Below are positions 7,781-15,165 of a stretch of 18,194 bases of DNA, piece by piece. The first letter of the stretch is position 1; each line of letters begins with the position of its first letter. The notes beneath the pieces were generated by a model, which was not told the origin of the DNA, did not search any database, and saw only the letters and a program-made list of their open reading frames with translations. This DNA comes from JAYQPQ01 sp038145405 (GTDB taxonomy: Bacteria > Pseudomonadota > Gammaproteobacteria > Pseudomonadales > GM7GCV1). The DNA is taken from contig JAYQPQ010000037.1 in assembly GCA_038145405.1 (NCBI GenBank), forward strand, positions 1 through 18,194, in the 5' to 3' direction. A program made the translations under genes and the position numbers.

Positions 7781-8394
7781 AAGCTGGATTCCGGTGGTAT
7801 CATGCCGCCCATACTGAACAACCCCGAAATACCGACGTTTTACCCATGAACCGCCGAAACCTGATCCTTTTTATCGGCCTGCTGGCCCTGATGGCCCTGA
7901 CCCGCACCGAATATCCCGGGTTCCAGGTCATCATTCCCGACGCCTCCTGGGCGGTCTTCCTGCTGGCCGGATTCTTCCTGCGTCAGGCGCGCTATTTTGT
8001 GGTGTTCGCCCTGGTTGCCTGGGGCCTGGACATCTATGCCTTCCGCCATGACCTGGCGGCTGCCTATTGCTTTACGCCCGGCTATGCCGCCCTGGTCGTC
8101 ACCTGGATGGCGCTCTGGTTTGGCGGCCGCATCGTGGCGCTCGACAACCCCCGCGCTCCGCTCTGGCTGACCCTGGTGTCCCTGCCGACCGTGCTGGTGG
8201 CCTTTGTCATTTCCAATCTGGGCTACTACCTGTTCTCGACCTACGGCGAGACCATGAGCCTGGCGCAATACAGCCTGGCGGTACTCAAGTATCTGCCCCT
8301 CTTCCTGGCCACCACCGCCGCCTATACCGGCCTGCTCAGCGCCCTGGTGGCGGGCCTGGATCGACTGCAGCAACTGAGCCTGGCGCAGGCTTGA
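7777..8394 (+). CDS. btuM: Probable solitary B12 transporter, BtuM-like membrane protein
   Basis: A 205-residue inner-membrane protein with about six hydrophobic segments after an N-terminal extension. Position in a riboswitch-controlled B12 operon and the motif DIYAF..HDLAAAYCFTPGY point to BtuM. This is the S-component-like B12 transporter of Gram-negatives, whose conserved Cys ligates cobalt and supports decyanation (shown for Thiobacillus denitrificans BtuM, Cys80 as I remember it). Counting from the internal Met at 7846, the Cys here is residue 75, with Asp62 and Tyr80 nearby. ATG 7777 has a strong GGAGG seven bases upstream and overlaps the previous stop, so I prefer it. It gives a 23-residue polar extension; ATG 7846 lacks a binding site. 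No ECF module is encoded in the window. Confidence 0.72.
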   Translation: MKAGFRWYHAAHTEQPRNTDVLPMNRRNLILFIGLLALMALTRTEYPGFQVIIPDASWAVFLLAGFFLRQARYFVVFALVAWGLDIYAFRHDLAAAYCFTPGYAALVVTWMALWFGGRIVALDNPRAPLWLTLVSLPTVLVAFVISNLGYYLFSTYGETMSLAQYSLAVLKYLPLFLATTAAYTGLLSALVAGLDRLQQLSLAQA

Positions 8395-8428
8395 GCTGTG
8401 GCGGCTGGCCAGATGCATCACTAATTCA

Positions 8429-8460
8429 CCCCCGAACGCGGCGGCCCGCCGTGTTCCGGG
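8429..8460 (+). terminator. Hairpin after the B12 operon
   Basis: CCCGAACGCGGCGG and CCGCCGTGTTCCGGG form a long GC-rich, slightly imperfect stem around one to three bases, followed only by TTTGATC. It lies 35 bases after the btuM stop and ends 18 bases before smpB. The short T-run makes it a weak intrinsic terminator at best. Confidence 0.45.
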
Positions 8461-8478
8461 TTTGATCAGGCCAGCCTC

Positions 8479-8961
8479 GTGAACAGCAAGAAAGACAAAA
8501 ACGCGCCCTCGCGCACCATCGCCCAGAACAAGCGGGCGCGCTTTGACTATTTTCTCGAGGAAAAGGTCGAGGCAGGGGTGGAGCTACAGGGTTGGGAAGT
8601 GAAGGCGTTGCGCGCCGGCAAGGCCCAGCTCACCGACAGCTATGTGATCTTCAAGGACAACGAAGCCTGGCTGCTCGGCTCGCAAATTACGCCGCTGCCG
8701 ACCTCCTCCACCCACGTGCAGGCAGACCCCCAGCGCACCCGCAAATTGCTACTCAGTCGCCACCAGCTCGATCATCTGGCCGGCGCTGTCGAGCAGAAGG
8801 GCTGCACCCTGCTGTGCACCTCACTCTACTGGAAGGGCCACCTGGTCAAGGCGGAGATCGCCCTGGCCAAGGGCAAGGCCAACCAGGACAAGCGCGAGAC
8901 CATCAAGGAGCGCGAGTGGAATATTCAGAAGCAGCGGGTGCTGCGGGTGAATAACCGCTAG
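8479..8961 (+). CDS. smpB: SsrA-binding protein SmpB
   Basis: A 160-residue small basic protein that binds tmRNA and brings it to stalled ribosomes. The family pattern is complete: IAQNKRARFDYFLEEKVEAGVEL, LQGWEVKALRAGKAQLTDSYV (about 37-57), the central barrel, and the basic C-terminal tail KGKANQDKRETIKEREWN (about 131-148), which enters the ribosomal A site and mRNA channel. The start is GTG 8479 with only a weak AGG upstream. Its RNA partner ssrA is in the same window at 12676-13028, separated by three opposite-strand genes. Confidence 0.97.
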   Translation: MNSKKDKNAPSRTIAQNKRARFDYFLEEKVEAGVELQGWEVKALRAGKAQLTDSYVIFKDNEAWLLGSQITPLPTSSTHVQADPQRTRKLLLSRHQLDHLAGAVEQKGCTLLCTSLYWKGHLVKAEIALAKGKANQDKRETIKEREWNIQKQRVLRVNNR

Positions 8962-9001
8962 GCCGCTCCTGACCGGTTAAAGGCCGCTCATCATTAAAAT
9001 T

Positions 9002-9045
9002 GGCGAGCACTTTACCTGGCCGGATTGCCGGTAGAAATGCTCGCC
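9002..9045 (-). terminator. Terminator hairpin between smpB and the zinc receptor gene
   Basis: GGCGAGCACTTTACC and GGTAGAAATGCTCGCC are near-perfect complements (one bulge and a mismatch) with an inner CCGG/CCGG pair. Read on the minus strand it is followed by AATTTTAATG, fitting termination of the receptor gene, whose stop is seven bases away. It may also stop smpB transcripts, although the plus strand has no T-run. Confidence 0.6.
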
Positions 9046-9051
9046 GAAAAA

Positions 9052-11109
9052 TCAAAAAGTGAATTGCACGCCACCGACGATTGACCGTCCCGGCTCCGGT
9101 GCAATTTCACGCAGGAAGGAAGTGCTATTTCGGATTTCTTGGTCCGTAAGATTCTCGGCTTTCAGATACAAGTGCCAATTGGCATTGCGCCACGCGAGCA
9201 TGGTGTCCAACTTGAAGTATCCCTCAGTGGACTCCTGATTCTTTCCCGGACGATCCTGACTTGCTGCCCAGAGCAGCTCTACTGCGCCCAACCAGGGGCC
9301 GTTTGAGTAGCTCCAGTCAACTCCCACGCGCTGAGGTGGCATGCGCGGAACATCAGTATCGTCTTCCAGAGTAGCCCGAATAAAGTCAGTCCAGAATCGC
9401 AACTCGGAACGATCCGAAAGGGCATAGACCGATTCAAGCTCAACACCCCAGAAGCGCGCGTCCTGTTGTGTATAGAGAAAACATTCGATGGCTTCCTCCA
9501 GCTCTTCTGGATCGTCGAAGCCGGATTCATCGGTGCAACTCGCCAGACCAGTCGCATCCATCTCCTCCAGGTCATGATTAAAGAGTAGCTCGGTATCGAG
9601 TCGATAAATGTAATCCGATACATCGTTGTAGAAGACGCTTGCGCGCAAATCTATTGGTCCTTCGTAGTTGTAAGTCACTTCAAAATTCAACGAAGATTCG
9701 TTGTCGAGATTCAGGTCACCGATTTCATAGCTGGCTGTAGCCACATGCGCCCCTTCGGAGAAAACTTCTTCCGAGGAAGGTGCACGGTCGGATCTCGACA
9801 GGATCAGCCCGAAGCGCTGGGATTCGCTCAGCGGCACGGATAGATTGACACCCAGATTTAGCGTGTTGCGCGTCAGACTGCCTGCCGCATCGGCATCTTT
9901 CTCGACCTGGTCAAGGCGTGCACCCAGCTCCAATGAATAGGATTCGTCCTCCAGCCGATGAACGCTGTAGATTCCGATCTGGCTGGTTTCCGAAGCAGGT
10001 ACGAACGCCTCTTCTCCAAGGGCCAGGAAATCTTCACTGATCAGTTCCGCGCCTGAGTAGCCCCGCCAGCCGAACAGGAAATGCGTGATCTCGGCAGAGG
10101 TTTCTAAGCTTTCATTGGAAAAATAGGTTCCCGGAGTGGCCACGCCATCCTCTATCTCGAGTTCGGTGTGCTCATAGTTCGATCCACTGATCTTCAGCTC
10201 AAAACTTTCCAGGACGCCTGGCAGATTTCTTCGGCGAAACCAGGCTTGGTAGTCCCTAGACTTAAGATCAACGCGCACCAGTGCTTCAGGCGCCTCCTCT
10301 GCGACCGGAGGTTCCTCTTCATGATGTCCGTGAGCACCCCCGGGCACGCCGTAATCATTATCATGCCAGCCGTAGGATGCACCCCATTCACTATCCTGCC
10401 CTGACCAGAGAATGCCTAGCTGGCGGCTGAAACTATCGGAACTGCTGTTCTCGATATATCCATCAGTCGTTTCGTCAGGATCATCCGCCGCGTGATCAGC
10501 CAGACCTGGAATCTCCACATCTCCGCTGTCTCGGTACATCGCGCGCGCATCCAATTGCCACTGACCAGCACCAAAGGCGAACTGACCACCGGGAGATTGG
10601 GAGTCGCCATTGGAGTTCAGAGAGCCTCCAATATGACCTGTGAGGCCCTGATCGATGACGCTGTAGGGTATTCGCTCAATCATGTTCACTACCCCGCCTA
10701 CGGCTCCAGGGCCGTAGCGCAGAGTCGCCGGACCACGCAGCACCTCTATCTGAGTTGCTGTGCCGATATCCGAAGCAATGGCATGATCTGCACTGGTACT
10801 GGATACATCTGTCACCTTGGATCCGTCCTTCAGAATCAGGATGCGGTGCCCGCCCTGGCCGCGAATCAAGGGTGTTCCTACACCCGGACCAAAACTGCTG
10901 TTGGCAAGACCAACTTCATCGGCAAGCAATTGGCCCAAACTACCGGTACTCGCCCTGGTAATTTCATCTGAATTGATGAGGTTGAAAGACCCGCTGACGG
11001 TCGACGGGTCACCGGAAATTGGCGAAGCAGTGACAATGATCTCCTCAATGCTCTGCGCATTCGACACTATTGCTACGACTGCCAGAATGCAGCCAAATAA
11101 AATTCTCAT
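9052..11109 (-). CDS. TonB-dependent receptor, ZnuD-like (zinc uptake)
   Basis: A 685-residue outer-membrane receptor. The signal peptide MRILFGCILAVVAIVSNAQ is followed by the TonB box-like IEEIIVTASP. The plug has TPLIRGQGGHRILILKDG and EVLRGPATLRYGPGAVGGVVN. The barrel ends in VQFTF. A loop reading YGVPGGAHGHHEEEPP (about residues 253-268) resembles the His/acid-rich zinc loop of Neisseria ZnuD, followed by VRVDLKSRDYQAWF as in that family. The substrate is therefore probably zinc, possibly another divalent metal. ATG 11109 has GGAG seven bases upstream; TTG 11124 and ATG 11115 do not. The preceding gene encodes a small His-rich exported protein. I saw no clear Zur operator. GC is lower than in neighbouring genes (two hand-counted 60-base lines gave 53% and 43%, versus 60% in btuB). 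Confidence 0.85.
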   Translation of the reverse strand: MRILFGCILAVVAIVSNAQSIEEIIVTASPISGDPSTVSGSFNLINSDEITRASTGSLGQLLADEVGLANSSFGPGVGTPLIRGQGGHRILILKDGSKVTDVSSTSADHAIASDIGTATQIEVLRGPATLRYGPGAVGGVVNMIERIPYSVIDQGLTGHIGGSLNSNGDSQSPGGQFAFGAGQWQLDARAMYRDSGDVEIPGLADHAADDPDETTDGYIENSSSDSFSRQLGILWSGQDSEWGASYGWHDNDYGVPGGAHGHHEEEPPVAEEAPEALVRVDLKSRDYQAWFRRRNLPGVLESFELKISGSNYEHTELEIEDGVATPGTYFSNESLETSAEITHFLFGWRGYSGAELISEDFLALGEEAFVPASETSQIGIYSVHRLEDESYSLELGARLDQVEKDADAAGSLTRNTLNLGVNLSVPLSESQRFGLILSRSDRAPSSEEVFSEGAHVATASYEIGDLNLDNESSLNFEVTYNYEGPIDLRASVFYNDVSDYIYRLDTELLFNHDLEEMDATGLASCTDESGFDDPEELEEAIECFLYTQQDARFWGVELESVYALSDRSELRFWTDFIRATLEDDTDVPRMPPQRVGVDWSYSNGPWLGAVELLWAASQDRPGKNQESTEGYFKLDTMLAWRNANWHLYLKAENLTDQEIRNSTSFLREIAPEPGRSIVGGVQFTF

Positions 11110-11176
11110 GTTCATACTCCACAACGATTAGCCACTGCCACTCGACAGCGCTTCTGAATTGACTCAAAAAAGTTCG

Positions 11177-11551
11177 CTAGCTGTGAAGTGAGATCGGAGG
11201 GGCCCTGGCAAATGTTCCAGGGTTCAGGATGCGTTGCAGGTAAGGCTCGGCGGGATGCGCGGTCTGCTCCGACGCAAGTGCCAGGCAATCAAAGCTGGAA
11301 TCCGCTACCAGGCCGGCAAACTTGTTCTTTTCGCTGAGCAGGAAGATTTCGCAGACCGGGCCTTCGTGAGTATGCGGGCTATCGCCGTGCTCATCCGGTT
11401 GGGTGACGGTGACCTCGTGATGGTGCACCTTGTTGCCGTAATTGGCCGCGTGCATAACGCTGAACGTCTGCAGGCCGACAAACAGCAAAAGAAAAGCCAG
11501 ACATGAATATCTCAGCTTTTCCCCGCCACTCTTTGCTTTCGCGTTACGCAT
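11177..11551 (-). CDS. Small His-rich exported protein, probably metal-linked
   Basis: 124 residues. The N-terminus has a basic region and a hydrophobic segment (about 15-30) ending near MHAAN, which suggests a signal peptide or anchor. The mature part has HHH (43-45), His55, His60, His62 and Cys67 in the stretch HGDSPHTHEGPVCEIFLL, then Cys89, and ends FARAPPISL. Small proteins of this shape (His cluster, CxxxxL, a C-terminal RAPP) occur beside metal-uptake TonB receptors in proteobacteria, but I cannot name a family with confidence. It precedes the ZnuD-like receptor gene by 67 bases on the same strand, so the two are probably one transcript. It may bind or buffer zinc in the periplasm. No strong ribosome binding site precedes ATG 11551. 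Confidence 0.65.
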   Translation of the reverse strand: MRNAKAKSGGEKLRYSCLAFLLLFVGLQTFSVMHAANYGNKVHHHEVTVTQPDEHGDSPHTHEGPVCEIFLLSEKNKFAGLVADSSFDCLALASEQTAHPAEPYLQRILNPGTFARAPPISLHS

Positions 11552-11635
11552 GCTGTCAGATTAGAAAAACCAGACTGTCCTGGCTATTTATTTTTTTGTC
11601 GGTTCAGTAGCTTTGGTACAACCCACTCACATCAG

Positions 11636-11681
11636 ATCGGGACCCCGATGAACCCCGACCCGGGTATGGGGTCAGGGTTCA
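11636..11681 (-). repeat. Two tandem hairpins, REP-like or terminator
   Basis: ATCGGG-AC-CCCGAT (11636-11649) abuts a 13-base-pair stem, TGAACCCCGACCC (11649-11661) with GGGTCAGGGTTCA (11669-11681), around a 7-base loop. The one non-Watson-Crick position is a G-U pair when read as minus-strand RNA. It lies just after the stress-protein gene. GGGTATGGGGTCAGGGTT recalls repetitive extragenic palindromes linked to RAYT transposases. There is no T-run. Confidence 0.45.
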
Positions 11682-11700
11682 AAGGGTGCAGTACGCCGTG

Positions 11701-12510
11701 CTAGCGCACGGACATCACGTCGCGTTTCTGGCGTCGCAATATCTTCGAGATCGTATTACCGCGTAGCGCCGCCACAATACCGGAACGCTCCTGCGTACCA
11801 ATCAGCAGCAGATCGGCCTTGACCTTGTCGGCTACATCGCGGATCACGTCGGCGGCATCGCCAGCCAGGATATGTACCTGGTTAGTCGGCACGCCGGCTG
11901 CTTTCATCAGCTGGGTGCGATCCGGGAAGTTGGCCGAGTCGGAATAGACATTTACCAGATGCAGCTTGGCGTCATAGATTTCGGCCAGCTCCTTGCCGAG
12001 CTTGATGACCTTCTTGTTGATGGCATCGTAATCCGAATCCTGTATCTTCACGGCGGCCAGGATGGTCCTGCGCTTCTCCGACTGGCCCGGATGCACCAGG
12101 GTGACCGGCACCGGCGCCTTGCGCAGCACCTTCCACATCTCGTCGGTAATGACGTGGTTGCCACTTTCGTCCAGGGTGACCGGAATCAGAATGCGGTCGG
12201 CCTTTTCCTTTTTTGCCAGTTCGACCACCGAATCTGCCCAGGTCTTGGACCAGCTGACGGCGATTTCGTAGGGAGAGTTGGCGCCCTTGATGCGCTCGAC
12301 GATGCTGTCAAACCACTTGGGGTCGCGGTAGAGCACCGGCTTGGCGCCGGCGACTTCGTGCAATTCGTAGTCTACCGCCATAAAAAAAATCAGCAGCGGC
12401 TTTTCCTTGCGGCGTTCAGCGCCGATGATGGTGCGACGCAGTGCAGGATGCTTCTCCTGCGAGGGATCCATCACCGCCAGAACGCGTTGGGATTCGACTT
12501 TCTCGGTCAT
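11701..12510 (-). CDS. Tandem universal stress protein, UspE-like
   Basis: A 269-residue cytoplasmic protein made of two Usp domains. The first (about 1-142) begins RVLAVMDPSQEKHPAL and ends APVPVTLVHPG. The second (about 147-269) begins RRTILAAVKIQDSDY and carries a nucleotide-binding-type segment LLIGTQERSGIVAALRGNT (about 236-254), a variant of G-2x-G-9x-G-S/T. Only the second domain keeps this motif, as in UspE-type tandem proteins. A good AAGGAG lies 7 bases before ATG 12510. The gene diverges from ssrA, and its promoter is within 12511-12600, although I cannot place it firmly. Its role is probably in general stress survival; no specific partner is indicated. Confidence 0.88.
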   Translation of the reverse strand: MTEKVESQRVLAVMDPSQEKHPALRRTIIGAERRKEKPLLIFFMAVDYELHEVAGAKPVLYRDPKWFDSIVERIKGANSPYEIAVSWSKTWADSVVELAKKEKADRILIPVTLDESGNHVITDEMWKVLRKAPVPVTLVHPGQSEKRRTILAAVKIQDSDYDAINKKVIKLGKELAEIYDAKLHLVNVYSDSANFPDRTQLMKAAGVPTNQVHILAGDAADVIRDVADKVKADLLLIGTQERSGIVAALRGNTISKILRRQKRDVMSVR

Positions 12511-12566
12511 TGTGTCTCCTTGGATAATGACTTTGTGCCAGCCTATTGTGCACGAAGGGCTTTAAG

Positions 12567-12595
12567 TTTCCAGTGGCGGCCCAATCTTCTATACT
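12567..12595 (+). promoter_or_regulatory. Promoter of ssrA
   Basis: TTTCCA (12567-12572) and TATACT (12590-12595) are separated by 17 bases. Transcription from about 12602 would give a precursor with a 5' leader of about 74 bases that is trimmed at 12676, as normal for tmRNA. Confidence 0.5.
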
Positions 12596-12675
12596 GCGCG
12601 ACCGCACCGTTCTTTAACATTTTCGGACACTGCCAGAAATCCGTCATGACGCGGATCAAGGCAGTCCCGCATTTC

Positions 12676-13028
12676 GGGGGCGTTTTGGATTCGACGGAGA
12701 TACCAAAGCTCCAGGAGCATGCCGAGATGGCGACCAATCTCGTAAATAAAAATCGCAAACTTATAGTTGCCAACGACGACAACTACGCACTAGCGGCTTA
12801 AGCCCCGCTAGCAGCCGACCTGGGGACGTCAGATAACCTGGAAGGCTGTTAATTCATCTGACTCGCAGCAAAGTTCGTTCGGGACGGCGCTGTCAAAAAC
12901 TCACCGAACTCGCTGACTACGTCCTGCCCGTCGGGCTGTAGAAAGCTAAATTAATTGACGGACCTAAGCATGTAGCGCCTGTCGTGGCGGATCGACGGAC
13001 GCGGGTTCAATTCCCGCCGCCTCCACCA
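12676..13028 (+). ncRNA. ssrA: tmRNA (ssrA)
   Basis: A 353-base transfer-messenger RNA that rescues stalled ribosomes with SmpB. The 5' end GGGGGCG (12676-12682) pairs with CGCCTCC (13018-13024), including the G3-U pair needed for alanine charging, and the 3' ACCA is encoded. The TTTGGATTCGACG segment near the 5' end and the T-arm GGGTTCAATTCCC near the 3' end are diagnostic. The tag frame starts at GCC 12769 and ends at TAA 12799-12801, encoding ANDDNYALAA, a gammaproteobacterial form. The gene is intact and I see no integrase or duplicated 3' end, although ssrA is a favourite integration site. Confidence 0.98.
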
Positions 13029-13033
13029 ATAAT

Positions 13034-13066
13034 AAAGGCTCACCTCGCAAGAGGTGGGCCTTTTTA
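13034..13066 (+). terminator. Intrinsic terminator of ssrA
   Basis: AAAGGCTCACCTC and GAGGTGGGCCTTT form a 13-base-pair stem with one G-U pair and a GCAA tetraloop, followed by a T-rich tail. It begins six bases after the tmRNA CCA. Confidence 0.92.
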
Positions 13067-13165
13067 TTTCACCCCACCAAAATTTAATAACCCCTACCCC
13101 ATCCGCCCCTGATGCATTCCCATTAGAATGCGGCGACTCCCTCACATAGCCCGATTTTCCATTCC

Positions 13166-14134
13166 ATGCTGTCGGCCCTGCTCGCCGTTATTCTCGGTTT
13201 GATCTTGCTGGTCTGGAGCGCCGATCGTTTTGTCGATGGCTCGGCCGCCACGGCGCGCCACTTCGGCGTGCCGCCGCTGCTCATTGGCATGGTCATCATC
13301 GGCTTTGGCACCTCGGCACCGGAGATGGTGGTGTCGGCGCTGGCGGCCTCGCAGGGCAACCCGGGGCTGGCGCTGGGCAATGCCTATGGTTCCAACATTA
13401 CCAATATCGCGCTGATTCTCGGCCTCACCGCGCTAATCAGCCCCATTGCCGTGCATTCACAGGTGCTTCGCAAGGAGCTGCCGCTGCTGATCGGCGTCAC
13501 TGCCCTCGCCGCCTGGCAACTGCGCGACAACGAAGTCACTCGTTTTGATGCCGTGGTTCTGCTGGTGGTGTTTTTTGCCCTGATGGGCTGGACTATCTGG
13601 CAGGCCATCCGCCAGCCGCAGGATGCCCTGGGCGAGGAAATGGCCCAGGAACTTAATGCTCATCCCATGCCCATACGACGCGCCCTGTTCTGGCTGGTGA
13701 TCGGCTTGTTGGTGCTGATTGCCAGCTCGCGCCTGCTGGTCTGGGGCGCAGTGGAAATTGCCCAGGGCCTGGGCGTGAGTGATCTGATTATTGGCCTTAC
13801 TGTGGTGGCGGTTGGCACCTCGCTGCCCGAGCTGGCCTCCTCGCTTATGGCCATCCGCAAGAAGGAACACGATATCGCCCTGGGCAATGTGCTGGGCTCC
13901 AACCTGTTCAACACCCTGGCCGTGGTGGGTATTGCCGGGACTATTCATCCCATGACAGTTGATGCGGCAGTATTAAGCCGCGATGTAGTGGTGATGGGTG
14001 CCCTGACCCTGCTGTTATTTGTCTTCGGCTACGGCTTTCGCGCCGAAGGGCGCATCAATCGCCTGGAGGGCGGCGTTCTGCTCGCCTGTTATCTGGCCTA
14101 TACCGGTTACCTGATCAGCACCGTGCTGGGCTAA
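13166..14134 (+). CDS. Calcium/sodium antiporter, YrbG family (CaCA)
   Basis: A 322-residue inner-membrane exchanger with about ten helices in two inverted repeats. The repeat signatures are GFGTSAPEMVVSALAA with GNAYGSNITN in the first half (about 46-78) and VGTSLPELASSLMA with GNVLGSNLFN in the second (about 219-252). The acidic residues of these motifs form the ion site in this family. A hydrophilic loop near 150-165 links the halves. It follows the ssrA terminator by 100 bases, so it has its own promoter; TAGAAT at 13124-13129 is a candidate -10. No Shine-Dalgarno is visible before ATG 13166. Confidence 0.93.
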   Translation: MLSALLAVILGLILLVWSADRFVDGSAATARHFGVPPLLIGMVIIGFGTSAPEMVVSALAASQGNPGLALGNAYGSNITNIALILGLTALISPIAVHSQVLRKELPLLIGVTALAAWQLRDNEVTRFDAVVLLVVFFALMGWTIWQAIRQPQDALGEEMAQELNAHPMPIRRALFWLVIGLLVLIASSRLLVWGAVEIAQGLGVSDLIIGLTVVAVGTSLPELASSLMAIRKKEHDIALGNVLGSNLFNTLAVVGIAGTIHPMTVDAAVLSRDVVVMGALTLLLFVFGYGFRAEGRINRLEGGVLLACYLAYTGYLISTVLG

Positions 14135-14178
14135 CCCCAGCTATCTCCCTTCTGTTTTAGTCGTTATGATCGAGACAG

Positions 14179-14194
14179 GCCTCAACCCTGAGGC
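14179..14194 (+). promoter_or_regulatory. Small hairpin and -10 candidate before qmcA
   Basis: GCCTCA-ACCC-TGAGGC is a perfect 6-base-pair stem in the probable leader of the SPFH gene. TATGAT at 14165-14170 could be its -10 box, but no good -35 is visible. GGGAGG follows at 14204-14209, five bases before the start. Confidence 0.3.
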
Positions 14195-14214
14195 GCCGAC
14201 CAGAGGGAGGAACA

Positions 14215-15165
14215 ATGGACGTCTTACTCGAGCTGATATTCAGCCCGCCGGGCATTCTGGCCATCCTGATCATTGTGGTGATCAAGTACGCCATCCGCTT
14301 TGTGCCACAAAACCGCGCCTTCGTGGTGGAACGCTTCGGCAAGTACCAAAGCACCAAGGAAGCCGGACTCAACTTTATCTGGCCCATCATTGATCGCATC
14401 GCCGCCGACCGCTCGTTGAAGGAGCAGGCTGTCGACGTCCCCAGCCAGAGCGCCATCACCAGAGACAACATCTCGCTACGCGTCGACGGCGTACTGTATT
14501 TCCGCGTGCTGGATCCCTACAAGGCGACCTATGGCGTAGAGGACTATGTCTTTGCCGTCACCCAGCTGGCACAGACCACCATGCGTTCCGAGATCGGCCA
14601 GATGGAACTGGATAAGACCTTTGAAGAGCGCAGCCAGCTCAACGCCAATATCGTTTCATCTATTAATGAAGCCTCCGCGCCCTGGGGCGTGCAGGTGATG
14701 CGCTACGAGATCAAGGACATTATTCCGCCCAACTCGGTGATGGAGGCCATGGAAGCCCAGATGAAAGCCGAGCGGGTGAAACGCGCTCAGATTCTCGAAT
14801 CCGAGGGCGATCGCCAGGCCGCGATTAACGTGGCCGAGGGTCAGAAAGCCTCCGTGGTACTGGCCGCCGAGGCGCAGAAGGAAAACGATATTCTGCGCGC
14901 CGAAGGCGAGGCCCGCGCCATCCTCGCGGTGGCCGGGGCCCAGGCCGAAGCCCTGCGCAAGGTCGGCGAAGCCGCCAATACCGAGGCGGGCCAGAAGGCC
15001 ATTCAACTCGATCTGGCCACAAAGGCCATCGAAGCCAAGGCCGCCATTGCCCGCGAGTCGTCCATGGTCATTCTGCCGGACGGCTCCAACGATGCCGCCA
15101 ACCTGGTGACGCAGGCCATGGCGATTATCAAGACCATGAATCGGGAGAAGGGCGATGTGGCTTAG
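14215..15165 (+). CDS. qmcA: SPFH/band 7 membrane protein QmcA
   Basis: A 316-residue stomatin-like scaffold, anchored by an N-terminal membrane helix (about 12-24). The SPFH domain starts with RFVPQNRAFVVERFGKY and includes QSAITRDNISLRVDGVLYFRV (about 78-98). A long Ala/Glu-rich coiled coil (about 175-270) follows, typical of proteins that form large ring-like assemblies. E. coli QmcA is a substrate or partner of the FtsH system and pairs with YbbJ. Here too the NfeD-like gene overlaps its end by 11 bases, the usual SPFH-NfeD pairing. A strong GGGAGG precedes ATG 14215. Confidence 0.93.
   Translation: MDVLLELIFSPPGILAILIIVVIKYAIRFVPQNRAFVVERFGKYQSTKEAGLNFIWPIIDRIAADRSLKEQAVDVPSQSAITRDNISLRVDGVLYFRVLDPYKATYGVEDYVFAVTQLAQTTMRSEIGQMELDKTFEERSQLNANIVSSINEASAPWGVQVMRYEIKDIIPPNSVMEAMEAQMKAERVKRAQILESEGDRQAAINVAEGQKASVVLAAEAQKENDILRAEGEARAILAVAGAQAEALRKVGEAANTEAGQKAIQLDLATKAIEAKAAIARESSMVILPDGSNDAANLVTQAMAIIKTMNREKGDVA

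Noticed and set aside
8961..8989. Direct repeat GGCCGCTC as a possible attachment site or insertion scar
   Set aside because: Eight bases in GC-rich DNA is not significant, and nothing mobile lies between the copies.
11552..11640. Zur operator before the zinc-linked genes
   Set aside because: No GTTATA-type palindrome was found; only an AT-rich stretch and a short CCAG/CTGG pair are present.
12515..12540. TGGCAC sequence upstream of the stress-protein gene as a sigma54 promoter
   Set aside because: There is no GC pair at the required -12 distance, so the site does not fit.
11872..12801. Plus-strand frame of 309 codons that ends exactly at the tmRNA tag
   Set aside because: It is antisense to the stress-protein gene and only reaches the tag frame by chance; the tag is read from tmRNA.
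13114..13131. Inverted repeat GCATTC/GAATGC before the exchanger gene as an operator
   Set aside because: Arms of only six bases overlapping a weak -10 candidate; too little to call.
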